A stretch of DNA of 7,781 nucleotides from Chlamydia trachomatis (GCA_945877885.1 CAMCSI010000060.1:1-7781), one strand, 5' to 3'; numbered from the stretch's first letter, positions 1-6,452 are shown. The notes: generated by a model from the letters alone, not told the origin. Numbers and translations are program-made.

Positions 1-1
1 G

Positions 2-517
2 AAGGGCGATGAGGGGATATATGGCTCGGTTAGTGTTGCAACTGGTATAAATGATTTTGGAGACATAATAGGATACTCAAATGCTGGGATCTCGAAGCGA
101 AGTGGGGCAAAAGCCTCAAAATATTATATAGTTAAATGGTCTTCTAAAGGTGTTTGTATGAAAATAGATTCATCCTTGGATGATTCTACCTGTTCAAGTC
201 TATTAAATAATGGTTGGTTTATGACCGATACAGGGACTATGAATTTATATTCATTAGAAAAAATAGGAAAGTACCCGATGTTTGAGAAGGGGATAGCTGT
301 TAAAGATACATTCTACACTTCTTACGGGGGTGGAGTGATTTATCATAGATATAATAATGAGGTTTGTGACTTTATAGTAGAGGGGATCGCTTTTCCTACA
401 CATAGTTATTGGATAGGTTCTGGGACTATATTCTCAATGAATGCATTTGGTGATATTGCTGGATGTGCTAAAACCAAGGATGGAGAAGAGCATGCTATTT
501 TGTTATTAAAAAATTAA
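2..517 (+). CDS. HAF-repeat protein, C-terminal part (5' end outside window)
   Basis: The reading frame is open from the window edge to the TAA at 515-517, giving 171 residues without a start. An internal ATG at 158 exists but is unlikely to be the start, because the frame continues upstream with similar sequence. Two stretches match the HAF pattern (alternating small and hydrophobic residues around 'INxxGxIxGYS', then an aromatic or 'HAxLW' strand). One is around residues 12-28 (ATGINDFGDIIGYS) and the other is near the C-terminus (MNAFGDIAGCA ... EEHAILLL). Such proteins are usually secreted or surface beta-propeller-like proteins of unknown role. The signal peptide, if any, would lie upstream. 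No terminator is visible after the stop. The gene is probably host flank next to the element's left end. The family call is moderately sure; the function is unknown. Confidence 0.6.
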   Translation, partial: KGDEGIYGSVSVATGINDFGDIIGYSNAGISKRSGAKASKYYIVKWSSKGVCMKIDSSLDDSTCSSLLNNGWFMTDTGTMNLYSLEKIGKYPMFEKGIAVKDTFYTSYGGGVIYHRYNNEVCDFIVEGIAFPTHSYWIGSGTIFSMNAFGDIAGCAKTKDGEEHAILLLKN

Positions 518-606
518 CTTCTATGGTTACATCTTGAGTCTAAGAAAACAGGATATAAAGTGATATAAGAGGATGATATATCCAATCTATATTTTGATGT
601 ATGTGA

Positions 607-643
607 TTTTTGTGAATGCTGTGAAACCTAGTATTCACAAAAA
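607..643. repeat. 14-bp inverted repeat with 9-nt loop
   Basis: The arms TTTTTGTGAATGCT (607-620) and AGTATTCACAAAAA (630-643) are complementary except at one position, which would be a G-U pair in RNA. The outer 11 bp are perfect. The loop is gtgaaacct. It is not a standard intrinsic terminator: on either strand the right arm ends in A, with no T-run after it. It could be a protein-binding palindrome, for example for the recombinase or an accessory factor, or an attachment-core remnant. Confidence 0.55.
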
Positions 644-688
644 GGAGAGAGTTTAAAAATTTGTGAAAAATATAGCAGCTTTTCCTTG

Positions 689-710
689 AAGTGCGTAAAA
701 AGTGCGTAAA
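689..710 (+). repeat. Two head-to-tail copies of AAGTGCGTAAA
   Basis: The 11-bp unit AAGTGCGTAAA occurs twice without a gap or mismatch, at 689-699 and 700-710. Two same-orientation sites about one helical turn apart, some 145 bp upstream of a tyrosine recombinase gene, look like arm-type integrase sites or excisionase sites. The sequence shows the repeat; the binding role is inference. Confidence 0.55.
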
Positions 711-799
711 TCGTTTGTTTTCAATGAAGTTACAACACATTAACTATTGTTTAATAATGATTTATGGACTATTGGTCAGCAGATTATAAGTCTCTTTAA

Positions 800-828
800 G
801 TGACGTTTATCCCTATTTATGCTAGAGT
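800..828 (+). promoter_or_regulatory. Probable extended -10 promoter of the integrase gene
   Basis: A -35-like GTGACG (800-805) is followed by a 17-bp spacer and TAGAGT (823-828). TGC immediately upstream of the latter gives an extended -10 (TGn). Each hexamer matches the sigma-70 consensus at 4 of 6 positions. Transcription would start near 835, about 20 nt before the ATG at 856, leaving a short leader that carries the Shine-Dalgarno site. Confidence 0.4.
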
Positions 829-844
829 ATCTCTCTTTTTAAAG

Positions 845-849
845 AGGAG
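845..849 (+). promoter_or_regulatory. Ribosome binding site deciding the integrase start
   Basis: AGGAG at 845-849 sits 6 nt before the ATG at 856 but only 3 nt before the in-frame GTG at 853, so ATG 856 is preferred. CTCTTT (833-838) is complementary to AAAGAG (841-846), just upstream of and overlapping this site. A weak hairpin could partly mask it. Confidence 0.6.
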
Positions 850-855
850 AAAGTG

Positions 856-1944
856 ATGGCAGCAATTAGGGAATATAAAAAAGCTGATGGATCTATTACT
901 TACCATGCAGAAGTGCGTTTAAAAGGGCACGCAATACAAAGGGAATCATTTCGCACAAAGACATTAGCTAAGAAGTGGATTCAAGATACAGAATCAGCTA
1001 TAAGGGATGGTAGGCATTTTAAAACCACAGAAGCAAAAAAGCATACAGTAAAAGATTTAATAGAAAGGTTCATTTCTCAATGGTTATCACAATTTCCTCA
1101 TAGAGTACCTAAACAAACAGCCTATCTGAATTGGTGGAAAAATAGATTAGGTCACCTTTTACTTTCAGATCTCAGGCCTGCTCACATAGCGGAAGCTAGG
1201 GATGCTCTACTTGCAGAAAGGACCCTACAAGGAAATATTCGAAGCCCATCAACAACAAATAGGTATCTTGCTGCAATATCTAAAGCCTTAACAATTGCTA
1301 TGAAAGAATGGGGGTGGATAGACGATACGCCAATGCGAAAAGTATCTAAGCCATCAGAAGGGAAGGGGAGGAATAGATTACTTAGCATTGATGAGAAAAA
1401 TCGTTTGCTAGAGGCTTGCAAAGCTTCGCCAAATCGCTACCTGTATTCGATTGTTTCACTAGCGCTTTTAACTGCTATGAGATTTGGAGAGATAGCCAAT
1501 CTTAAATGGGAAGATATAGATTTTACAAATAAATCAATAACTCTTGAAAATACTAAAAATGGAGAAAGAAGAATTATCCCCCTTACTGAAATTATAGAAA
1601 AAATTCTTTTATCTAACACTAGAACAGACATAACCACAGGATTAGTTTTTAAGCCTCTTAGTCTAAAAAACTCATCTGGTTTAATAGATATTAGAAATAC
1701 ATTTTTACAAGTTTTAAAGAAAGCGGATATTAAGAACTTTCGGTTTCATGATCTAAGACATGCATCGGCTTCTTATTTAGCCATGAATGGGGCTACGCAA
1801 GGGGAACTTATGACTATTTTAGGGCATAAATCTCCTAGTATGACACGTAGATATGCACACTACAGTCAAAAGCATGTGGCTGATCTTATGGAGAAAATGC
1901 ATTTAAATATGTTAACAGAGAGTGCCAATGAATCTAAGTTATAA
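856..1944 (+). CDS. int: Tyrosine recombinase (phage-type integrase)
   Basis: Site-specific recombinase expected to integrate and excise the element by breaking and rejoining attachment sites through a covalent tyrosine-DNA intermediate. At 362 residues it has the usual integrase length. Residues 1-55 form the arm-binding-like N-terminus; about 65-165 is the SAM-like core-binding domain; about 170-345 is the catalytic domain. All catalytic residues can be assigned, counting from ATG 856: Arg209 (AMRFGEI), Lys234 (TKNGERR hairpin), His298 and Arg301 (FHDLRH), His324 (LGHKS) and Tyr333 (RRYAHYS). The protein therefore appears intact and active. Its 3' end overlaps the next gene by 17 nt, so the two are probably co-translated. 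Transcription likely comes from the extended -10 promoter at 800-828. The target site is unknown; no tRNA lies next to it. The family call is secure. Confidence 0.95.
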   Translation: MAAIREYKKADGSITYHAEVRLKGHAIQRESFRTKTLAKKWIQDTESAIRDGRHFKTTEAKKHTVKDLIERFISQWLSQFPHRVPKQTAYLNWWKNRLGHLLLSDLRPAHIAEARDALLAERTLQGNIRSPSTTNRYLAAISKALTIAMKEWGWIDDTPMRKVSKPSEGKGRNRLLSIDEKNRLLEACKASPNRYLYSIVSLALLTAMRFGEIANLKWEDIDFTNKSITLENTKNGERRIIPLTEIIEKILLSNTRTDITTGLVFKPLSLKNSSGLIDIRNTFLQVLKKADIKNFRFHDLRHASASYLAMNGATQGELMTILGHKSPSMTRRYAHYSQKHVADLMEKMHLNMLTESANESKL

Positions 1945-3013
1945 TCATATTGATATTACACGGAATAATATAGATAATTTAATATCTTTCGAAATGAAAC
2001 AAATTAAAAATGCCCGTACACCCAGAGCCGCCTTAACTTTTATTCCTCATATCTTTGGAAAATTGGAAAACGATCCAAAAATAAAAGCTATTATTAAAGA
2101 AGTAGAAAAAGATTTAGAAAAGGAAAAAAATATAAGGCAGGAAAATTTAGAAAAATCTGTTTTATGGTTTTGTGAAAAGATTAAACTTTTACTAACTAAC
2201 TGCAATTTTAGTTGTTCGATTATGGAAGATGCTAGAGATCTCTTGGATTTTAAAGTATTTTCTTTGTCAAGTGAAAATTACATAGATCTACTCAATACGA
2301 ATCTTACGGTTTTACTATCAGAAGTTTCTAAAAATGAAAAAAACCATGAATTTTTAAAAGAATGGACGAAAAACGACGAGAATAGCGGCTTTTGTATACG
2401 TTACCCTGTGTATGATCAAAAAAGTTTCGAATCTATTTTTAAAGAAAGTGACTATAAGGCATGGAAAGAGCGAGGATACCTTTCACTTTCTTTTCTAGTG
2501 GAATTTTTAAAAACATTATCTTCTTATGATAAATTTGAACCCATATTTCTTAAAAATCTTCATTGTAAAAACTTAAAAGAATACATGCAAATGCAATATC
2601 AAGCTTCAATGGGATATTATTTTAGTGCATTTAACTCTGATGATCCTTTATATATTCCTTTAGCAAATAGTGATATAATTTTATTGATAGACTCTTTAAT
2701 AGAAAGACTTGCAGAAAAATTAGAGCCTAAAGTCCACTGGCGTAGCGATTATAAAAATAAAGATGTAGAAAAACTGATTCCTATTGCGAAAGTTGGCTGG
2801 AAAAAAGAGATCTATAGTTTGAAACATCCACATAAAATCGGCGTAAAAAAATTAGCTGAAAAACTCTCTAAAGAAATTCCTCCTCATTTATATCTGAATT
2901 GTAAGGGAGAAAAAATCATCGCTAGGATGGTTAATGCAGTAAAGCAGACTGATCCAAGAAAATATGAAAATGGGCGCTTTAAAGAACTTTCTCCTGGTTG
3001 GGATGACTTCTAA
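1928..3013 (+). CDS. Uncharacterised 361-residue protein overlapping the integrase
   Basis: I do not recognise this family. The ATG at 1928 lies inside the last codons of the recombinase (17-nt overlap), which suggests translational coupling. A GTG at 1922 is an alternative start, and neither has a strong Shine-Dalgarno site. The protein is lysine- and glutamate-rich, with a charged helical or coiled-coil-like stretch at about residues 50-85. Mixed helical sequence follows. The C-terminal part (about 270-361) is rich in basic and aromatic residues (HWRSDYKNKD, GWKKEIYSLKHPHK) and ends in PGWDDF. No signal peptide, membrane span, Walker motif, zinc ligands or nuclease motif is evident. The basic C-terminal segment 'KIGVKKLAEKL' could be part of a helix-turn-helix, but this is speculative. 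Roles to consider are integrase partner, regulator or cargo such as anti-phage defence. Confidence 0.75.
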   Translation: MNLSYNHIDITRNNIDNLISFEMKQIKNARTPRAALTFIPHIFGKLENDPKIKAIIKEVEKDLEKEKNIRQENLEKSVLWFCEKIKLLLTNCNFSCSIMEDARDLLDFKVFSLSSENYIDLLNTNLTVLLSEVSKNEKNHEFLKEWTKNDENSGFCIRYPVYDQKSFESIFKESDYKAWKERGYLSLSFLVEFLKTLSSYDKFEPIFLKNLHCKNLKEYMQMQYQASMGYYFSAFNSDDPLYIPLANSDIILLIDSLIERLAEKLEPKVHWRSDYKNKDVEKLIPIAKVGWKKEIYSLKHPHKIGVKKLAEKLSKEIPPHLYLNCKGEKIIARMVNAVKQTDPRKYENGRFKELSPGWDDF

Positions 3014-3035
3014 AATGTACAATTATAGCTTTCTA

Positions 3036-3162
3036 CCCCTTAGTCAAGTTTAACTATCCCCCTAATCAGATTTTTTTTTCTTTTTTTCATATTCATCTAA
3101 CTATTTGTTAGTATGTATGTTAGGAATACTTCTGGGCTTCTGTATCCCCTAAGTCAATATTT
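3036..3162 (+). repeat. Three imperfect direct repeats, CCCC(T/C)(T/A)A(G/A)TCA
   Basis: Copies are at 3036-3052 (CCCCTTAGTCAAGTTTA), 3058-3074 (CCCCCTAATCAGATTTT) and 3146-3162 (CCCCTAAGTCAATATTT). All share CCCC, an A at the seventh-eighth positions, TCA, and a T-rich tail. Start-to-start distances are 22 and 88 bp, that is 1 and 4 times 22. I saw no further clear copies elsewhere in the window. They resemble operator or excisionase sites, or short iterons. Confidence 0.5.
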
Positions 3163-3236
3163 ACTTTTTTAGTTGTGGGTTATCGTCTAATTCTAAAGCA
3201 CCTAAACTTACCTCAATTTAATCAAAGCCAAACAAT

Positions 3237-3240
3237 GGAG
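3237..3240 (+). promoter_or_regulatory. Ribosome binding site deciding the start of the small regulator
   Basis: GGAG at 3237-3240 is 6 nt upstream of ATG 3247. The other in-frame candidates, GTG 3175 and ATG 3235, have no Shine-Dalgarno sequence. The start at 3247 is therefore preferred, and the region upstream of it is treated as non-coding. Confidence 0.6.
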
Positions 3241-3246
3241 ACATTA

Positions 3247-3510
3247 ATGAAGGAAGATAAAGAAAAAAAATTAATAGAACTAACAAATTCAATTGCTGAG
3301 GGAATATATACAGTAAAGAAATTTGCAGCTAAAAATAAAGACAGAGGAACTTGGCCAGATAGTGAGTCTGCAATATGGGCTCTACGCGCAGGATCTCCTC
3401 AAAATGGTTTTAGCGAAGCTTTTGTAACAATTGGAAGACGTGTTTTGATCAATGAAGAAAAATTATGGAAAGCGGTAGCTCTTCTCCAGGGCGGTAAAAA
3501 TGTGCGATGA
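3247..3510 (+). CDS. Small excisionase/AlpA-like DNA-binding protein
   Basis: An 87-residue protein with the start chosen from the GGAG at 3237-3240. Residues 23-74 resemble small helix-turn-helix proteins of proteobacterial islands. They contain a 'KKFAAKNK...TWPDSESAIWALR' helix pair, then a strand-turn-strand with the hallmark 'FVTIGRRVLINEEKLW' (residues 59-74). In that family the GRxVLI(N/D)E segment is the wing or recognition strand after the helix-turn-helix. Such proteins usually act as recombination directionality factors or transcription activators of excision. It is the first gene after a repeat-bearing control region and overlaps the next gene by 11 nt. I infer that it binds those repeats and the attachment region. 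Divergent from textbook AlpA or Xis, so the call is by pattern only. Confidence 0.55.
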   Translation: MKEDKEKKLIELTNSIAEGIYTVKKFAAKNKDRGTWPDSESAIWALRAGSPQNGFSEAFVTIGRRVLINEEKLWKAVALLQGGKNVR

Positions 3511-3730
3511 TTGTGAGTATGATTCGGAGCCGTGGCAATTTTCACGGAGAATTGAGGGGATAGTTATCTTATACAATCAATTTAGAGCCACAAAGGAAAT
3601 TGAAAAGTTAGACGAGGTAGAATTAGAGGTTGAACAACTAAATGAAGATTTTGAAATGAATTTAGGTTTATTGGATGTTGTAGATTTCCGAAGAGCCTAT
3701 TTGGGGAAACAAGCTCTTAGTAAGAGGTAG
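3500..3730 (+). CDS. Small acidic protein with N-terminal CxxC, unknown function
   Basis: A 76-residue protein that I do not recognise. The ATG at 3500 overlaps the end of the regulator gene by 11 nt and the stop is 8 nt before the DUF927 gene, so it sits inside a tight operon. It begins MCDDC, a lone CxxC pair that alone cannot complete a zinc site. An acidic stretch follows (about residues 34-52, many Glu/Asp), then a C-terminus with basic ends (FRRAYLGKQALSKR). No membrane segment is seen. Small acidic proteins in this position are sometimes regulators or adaptors for the neighbouring replication proteins; there is no direct evidence for that here. Confidence 0.6.
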   Translation: MCDDCEYDSEPWQFSRRIEGIVILYNQFRATKEIEKLDEVELEVEQLNEDFEMNLGLLDVVDFRRAYLGKQALSKR

Positions 3731-3738
3731 GTGGGGGG

Positions 3739-5529
3739 ATGAAAAAAAATTTAGCAGAAGGATCGTTTCTTTCGCAAGAAGAGATAAAACTCAAAACTTT
3801 TAAAAGAATTGAGGAGATCAATGCATATGTTTATAAGGAAATTATTATTCCAGTTGGTTTTGAAATTGATCCTGAAGGGCTTTGGTATACAGAGAATAAA
3901 GAGAACAAGCATCCACTAAAGGAGTGGGTATCAAGCTCACTTTGGATTACTGGGTATACACGTGACCATAATAATGAAAATCATGGACGTGTTCTTGAAT
4001 TTATGGATATAGACAATCACTTGCATACTTGGACAATGCCTATGGAACTTCTTAGTGGAGATGGATCAAAGATTTTAAGTGCTCTGTGGAATATGGGTTT
4101 GCAGATTTCTGTGAAACGTAAGGCTAAAGAAAAATTGCTCGAATACATACAAAGATGCAAACCTACTCAAAGATTTAGATGTGTATTGCAATGTGGGTGG
4201 TATAATAAAGCTTTTATTTTACCAGATCAGACATTCGGCTATATTTCAAAGGAGAGAATAGTATTTCAAAATCCTACTTTTATAGATTGTGGTTTGAAGG
4301 AATCAGGATCTATTGAAGAGTGGCAAAAAAATGTGGCATGTAAAGCCAATGGTAATAGTAAATTAATACTTGCTCTTTGTGCTAGTTTTTCAGGCCCACT
4401 TCTTCATTTACTAAATCATGCGAATATAGGATTACATTTTCGAGGAAGTAGTTCATTGGGAAAGTCTACTGCTTTACAGGTAGCTAATTCAGTTTGGGGG
4501 GATTCTTCTGGAATCCAGACCTTTAGAGCTACAGCAAATGGCCTTGAAGGAATAGCTTCCCTTCACAATGATCGCTTATTATGTCTAGATGAATTGGGAC
4601 AAATATCCCCTGTAGAGGGAGGACATGTGATCTATATGCTTGGAAATGGTTTGGGTAAAGGAAGAGCTAACACCCTTGGCTTGGCAAGAATGCAAGCAAG
4701 ATGGCGTCTTGTTTATCTTTCTACAGGAGAATTGAGTCTTTCACAATTGATGGAAGAAGGCGGTAAAAACATTAAAGCGGGACAAGAAGTCCGCTTTATT
4801 GATATACCAGCTGATACTGGAAAATATGGACTATTTGAAAATTTACATGAATTTTCGTGTGGGGCAGATTTTTCAAAACATTTGCATGATTCAAGTAAAA
4901 AATATTACGGATGCGCGTCAAGAGTTTGGCTAAAATGCCTTGTAGAGAATATTGATGAAGTTGAGAGTATTTTAAAAATGACTATTTCTGAAATTTCTCA
5001 AAGATATTTGCCCGTTGACTCCTCCCCTCAAGTAATTAGGGTTTTTAATAATTTTGCTCTACTAGCTGCAGCAGGAGAGTTAGCTTCTAAATTTCAAATC
5101 ACGGGCTGGAAAAATGAAGTAGCTATAGAAGGAGTAATGAAAAATTTTAACGATTGGGTAGGTGACCGCGGTAGTCATGGTCTATACGAAGAAAAAAATG
5201 CACTATCGCAAGTAAAAAGCTTTTTTGAATTGCATGGAGAAAGCAGATTTTCACCATGGAATCGAGAGATAGATGATAGAAGTAGAACTATCAATAGAGC
5301 TGGATTTAAAAAAGATGAGTCAAAAGGTGTTGAATTTTATGTTTATATAGAAATTTTTAGAAAGGAAATTTGCAGAGGTTTAGACTGTCGATTAGTAGAA
5401 AAACTTTGCATCAAGCGAGGGTATTTAGTTCCGGATATAGAGGGAAATGCTACAAGACCTGAGGCATTGCCAGGAAATTCTAAAACAACACGATGTTATA
5501 AATTTACATCAAAAATTTTAAATGAATAG
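3739..5529 (+). CDS. DUF927-family P-loop ATPase, probable replicative helicase
   Basis: A 596-residue protein of the DUF927 family (Pfam PF06048), known from prophages and integrative elements and related to helicase-type ATPases. A family-type N-terminal region (about 30-200) precedes the ATPase core. Walker A is G236-S-S-S-L-G-K242-S-T244, followed by the typical LQVANSVWG helix. Walker B is LLCLDE with Asp284 and Glu285. A sensor-like strand RLVYLSTGE lies around 323-331, and an arginine (Arg352, EVRFIDIPAD) is placed where these proteins keep a conserved one. Residues 480-596 look like a C-terminal winged-helix region (SRTINRAGF ... KEICRGLD ... KRGYLVPD). It probably unwinds DNA at the element's origin with the primase encoded downstream. 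The ribosome binding site is the G-run at 3731-3736. All nucleotide-binding residues are present, so it should be functional. Helicase activity is inferred. Confidence 0.85.
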   Translation: MKKNLAEGSFLSQEEIKLKTFKRIEEINAYVYKEIIIPVGFEIDPEGLWYTENKENKHPLKEWVSSSLWITGYTRDHNNENHGRVLEFMDIDNHLHTWTMPMELLSGDGSKILSALWNMGLQISVKRKAKEKLLEYIQRCKPTQRFRCVLQCGWYNKAFILPDQTFGYISKERIVFQNPTFIDCGLKESGSIEEWQKNVACKANGNSKLILALCASFSGPLLHLLNHANIGLHFRGSSSLGKSTALQVANSVWGDSSGIQTFRATANGLEGIASLHNDRLLCLDELGQISPVEGGHVIYMLGNGLGKGRANTLGLARMQARWRLVYLSTGELSLSQLMEEGGKNIKAGQEVRFIDIPADTGKYGLFENLHEFSCGADFSKHLHDSSKKYYGCASRVWLKCLVENIDEVESILKMTISEISQRYLPVDSSPQVIRVFNNFALLAAAGELASKFQITGWKNEVAIEGVMKNFNDWVGDRGSHGLYEEKNALSQVKSFFELHGESRFSPWNREIDDRSRTINRAGFKKDESKGVEFYVYIEIFRKEICRGLDCRLVEKLCIKRGYLVPDIEGNATRPEALPGNSKTTRCYKFTSKILNE

Positions 5530-5540
5530 GGGTTTGATAA

Positions 5541-6182
5541 ATGTCAGATGAAAGAAAAATACTAAATAAAAATAAAGATAGAGAGCTAATTTGTAGATGG
5601 CTTGATAGAAAACACGAAAAGGATAACAATATTAAAATTGACTTATTAAACGGTACTGATGCAATAGGGTTATTGACCTTTGGTGTTGAAGGAGATTCGT
5701 TTAGTGAAGATAAAGAATTGTTACAGGCTAAAGTTTTCGAGGTTTTTGGTGTATATGATTTAAGTGTAGCATCTGCTGCTATAACAGATTGTGTAAATAG
5801 CGTTGTAATTGGAACCGGACTAAAGAATATGAAGTTAGAAGATGGGCAAGTTTTTTTAGAAAAACATTGCAATAATATTTTGTCGCTTTTCAAAGAGTTT
5901 AGATCACGCGATGTATTTGATTTAATGATAATTACTAAACTGATAATCATACATTTTATGTCAAATAGAGAGCTTTTAGGGGCTATAGTCTCTAATAATG
6001 AAGATTTAAAAACTCAAAAACAAGCAAGAGGGATAAAGTTATCTAGATTATTTTTAGAATTTAAAGTAAGCCTAGATAAGAATCGGAAGCCTGATCAAGA
6101 AATACATGTACAACATAACCACATCTATAATGAAGGACATGCAATTATTGGCTCAAAATTTCATGTAGGTGGGGGTAGATAA
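5541..6182 (+). CDS. Unknown 213-residue protein with C-terminal His/Gly-rich motif
   Basis: Starts 11 nt after the DUF927 gene with GGGG (5529-5532) 8 nt before the ATG, so it is in the same operon. The first 30 residues are charged. Residues 55-145 are predicted helical and contain a run rich in Ile, Leu and Met (LMIITKLIIIHFM, 128-140). This could be a buried helix rather than a membrane span. The C-terminus carries the distinctive segment VQHNHIYNEGHAIIG (about 190-204). It recalls the 'VQHVHVxEGGQAIVG' tail of uncharacterised proteins encoded beside small 'HG' proteins in proteobacterial prophages and islands. That tail is usually paired with a gene like the one immediately downstream, as here. 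Function is unknown; packaging or replication accessory roles are possible. Confidence 0.7.
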   Translation: MSDERKILNKNKDRELICRWLDRKHEKDNNIKIDLLNGTDAIGLLTFGVEGDSFSEDKELLQAKVFEVFGVYDLSVASAAITDCVNSVVIGTGLKNMKLEDGQVFLEKHCNNILSLFKEFRSRDVFDLMIITKLIIIHFMSNRELLGAIVSNNEDLKTQKQARGIKLSRLFLEFKVSLDKNRKPDQEIHVQHNHIYNEGHAIIGSKFHVGGGR

Positions 6183-6218
6183 TTTTTTACTAATAATATC
6201 CCATGCAAGGAGAAACAA

Positions 6219-6452
6219 ATGGTTCAGTGCAAAGCAAAGAGTAAGAGAAGCAAATCTCAATGCAAAAATAATTGTGTCATAGGAAAAAGCGTTTGTAGAA
6301 TGCATGGAGCATTTGCCGGACCAAAAACGATTGAGGGTATTTCTCGCATTAAAGAAGCAAATACAAAACATGGGAAATATAGTAAAGAATCGATTCAAGA
6401 AAGAAAAGATTTCAATAAAATCTTGAAAGATTACCAAGCATTTTTAATGTAA
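6219..6452 (+). CDS. Small Cys/His protein of the 'CxxHG ... KHGxYS' type
   Basis: A 77-residue basic protein with an excellent ribosome binding site (AAGGAG at 6207-6212, 6 nt before the ATG). Cys4, Cys15, Cys19, Cys26 and His29 could form a zinc site. The order 'C ... C ... CRMHGAFAGPKTIEGISRI ... KHGKYS' matches a widespread proteobacterial family of small proteins with the pattern CRMHGGxSTGPKTxEGxxRI...KHGxYS, followed by a charged helix (here SIQERKDFNKILKDYQAFL). These proteins are found in prophages and islands, often beside the protein with the His/Gly-rich tail seen upstream. DNA or RNA binding is likely from charge and zinc ligands, but no activity is established to my knowledge. 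Confidence 0.75.
   Translation: MVQCKAKSKRSKSQCKNNCVIGKSVCRMHGAFAGPKTIEGISRIKEANTKHGKYSKESIQERKDFNKILKDYQAFLM

Larger units (their letters stand above)
518..852. other. Non-coding left-end region in front of the integrase
   Basis: No convincing gene lies in these 335 bases. A 66-codon minus-strand frame at 540-740 has no ribosome binding site and a composition typical of translated A+T-rich spacer. The region holds a 14-bp inverted repeat (607-643), an 11-bp perfect tandem repeat (689-710) and a promoter with ribosome binding site for the recombinase (800-849). A smaller inverted pair, ggatata at 551-557 and tatatcc at 577-583, is also present. No tRNA 3' end is recognisable. By position, between a chromosomal-type gene and the recombinase, this should contain the left attachment site. 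The exact core cannot be located without the right end. Confidence 0.5.
3014..3246 (+). promoter_or_regulatory. Control region between the two gene runs
   Basis: This is the largest gap inside the element apart from its left end. It carries three copies of a CCCC-TA-TCA repeat (3036-3162). A long T-rich tract spans 3071-3087 (nine T, one C, seven T). A small inverted repeat, CTAAC-tattt-GTTAG, lies at 3097-3111, with a further GTTAG at 3119-3123. No G+C-rich hairpin precedes the T-tract, so a standard terminator is not supported. The promoter of the following run must lie here, but I cannot choose convincing -35 and -10 boxes. The layout fits an operator region for the small DNA-binding protein encoded directly downstream. 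Confidence 0.45.

Noticed and set aside
540..740. Minus-strand 66-codon open frame in the left spacer
   Set aside because: No ribosome binding site, composition of translated A+T-rich spacer (many Phe, His, Ile, Ser), and it runs through the inverted and tandem repeats.
518..852. tRNA gene fragment as integration target
   Set aside because: I looked for a T-arm (GGTTCGA-like) and acceptor end next to the recombinase on both strands and found none.
3071..3087. Intrinsic terminator at the T-rich tract after the 361-residue gene
   Set aside because: The T-tract is strong, but no stable G+C-bearing hairpin precedes it; only short, mismatched pairings such as TAGT/ACTA are available.
3175..3246. 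N-terminal extension of the small regulator from GTG 3175
   Set aside because: No Shine-Dalgarno site at GTG 3175 or ATG 3235; GGAG at 3237-3240 points to ATG 3247, and the extension does not fit the family length.
5504..5950. Minus-strand 148-codon open frame
   Set aside because: It lies opposite the 213-residue gene at 5541, which has a good ribosome binding site and fits the operon. The minus-strand product is low-complexity Ser/Leu/Phe/Ile.
6153..6437. Minus-strand 94-codon open frame
   Set aside because: It is antisense to the CxxHG/KHGxYS gene, whose family pattern and strong ribosome binding site make it the real one.
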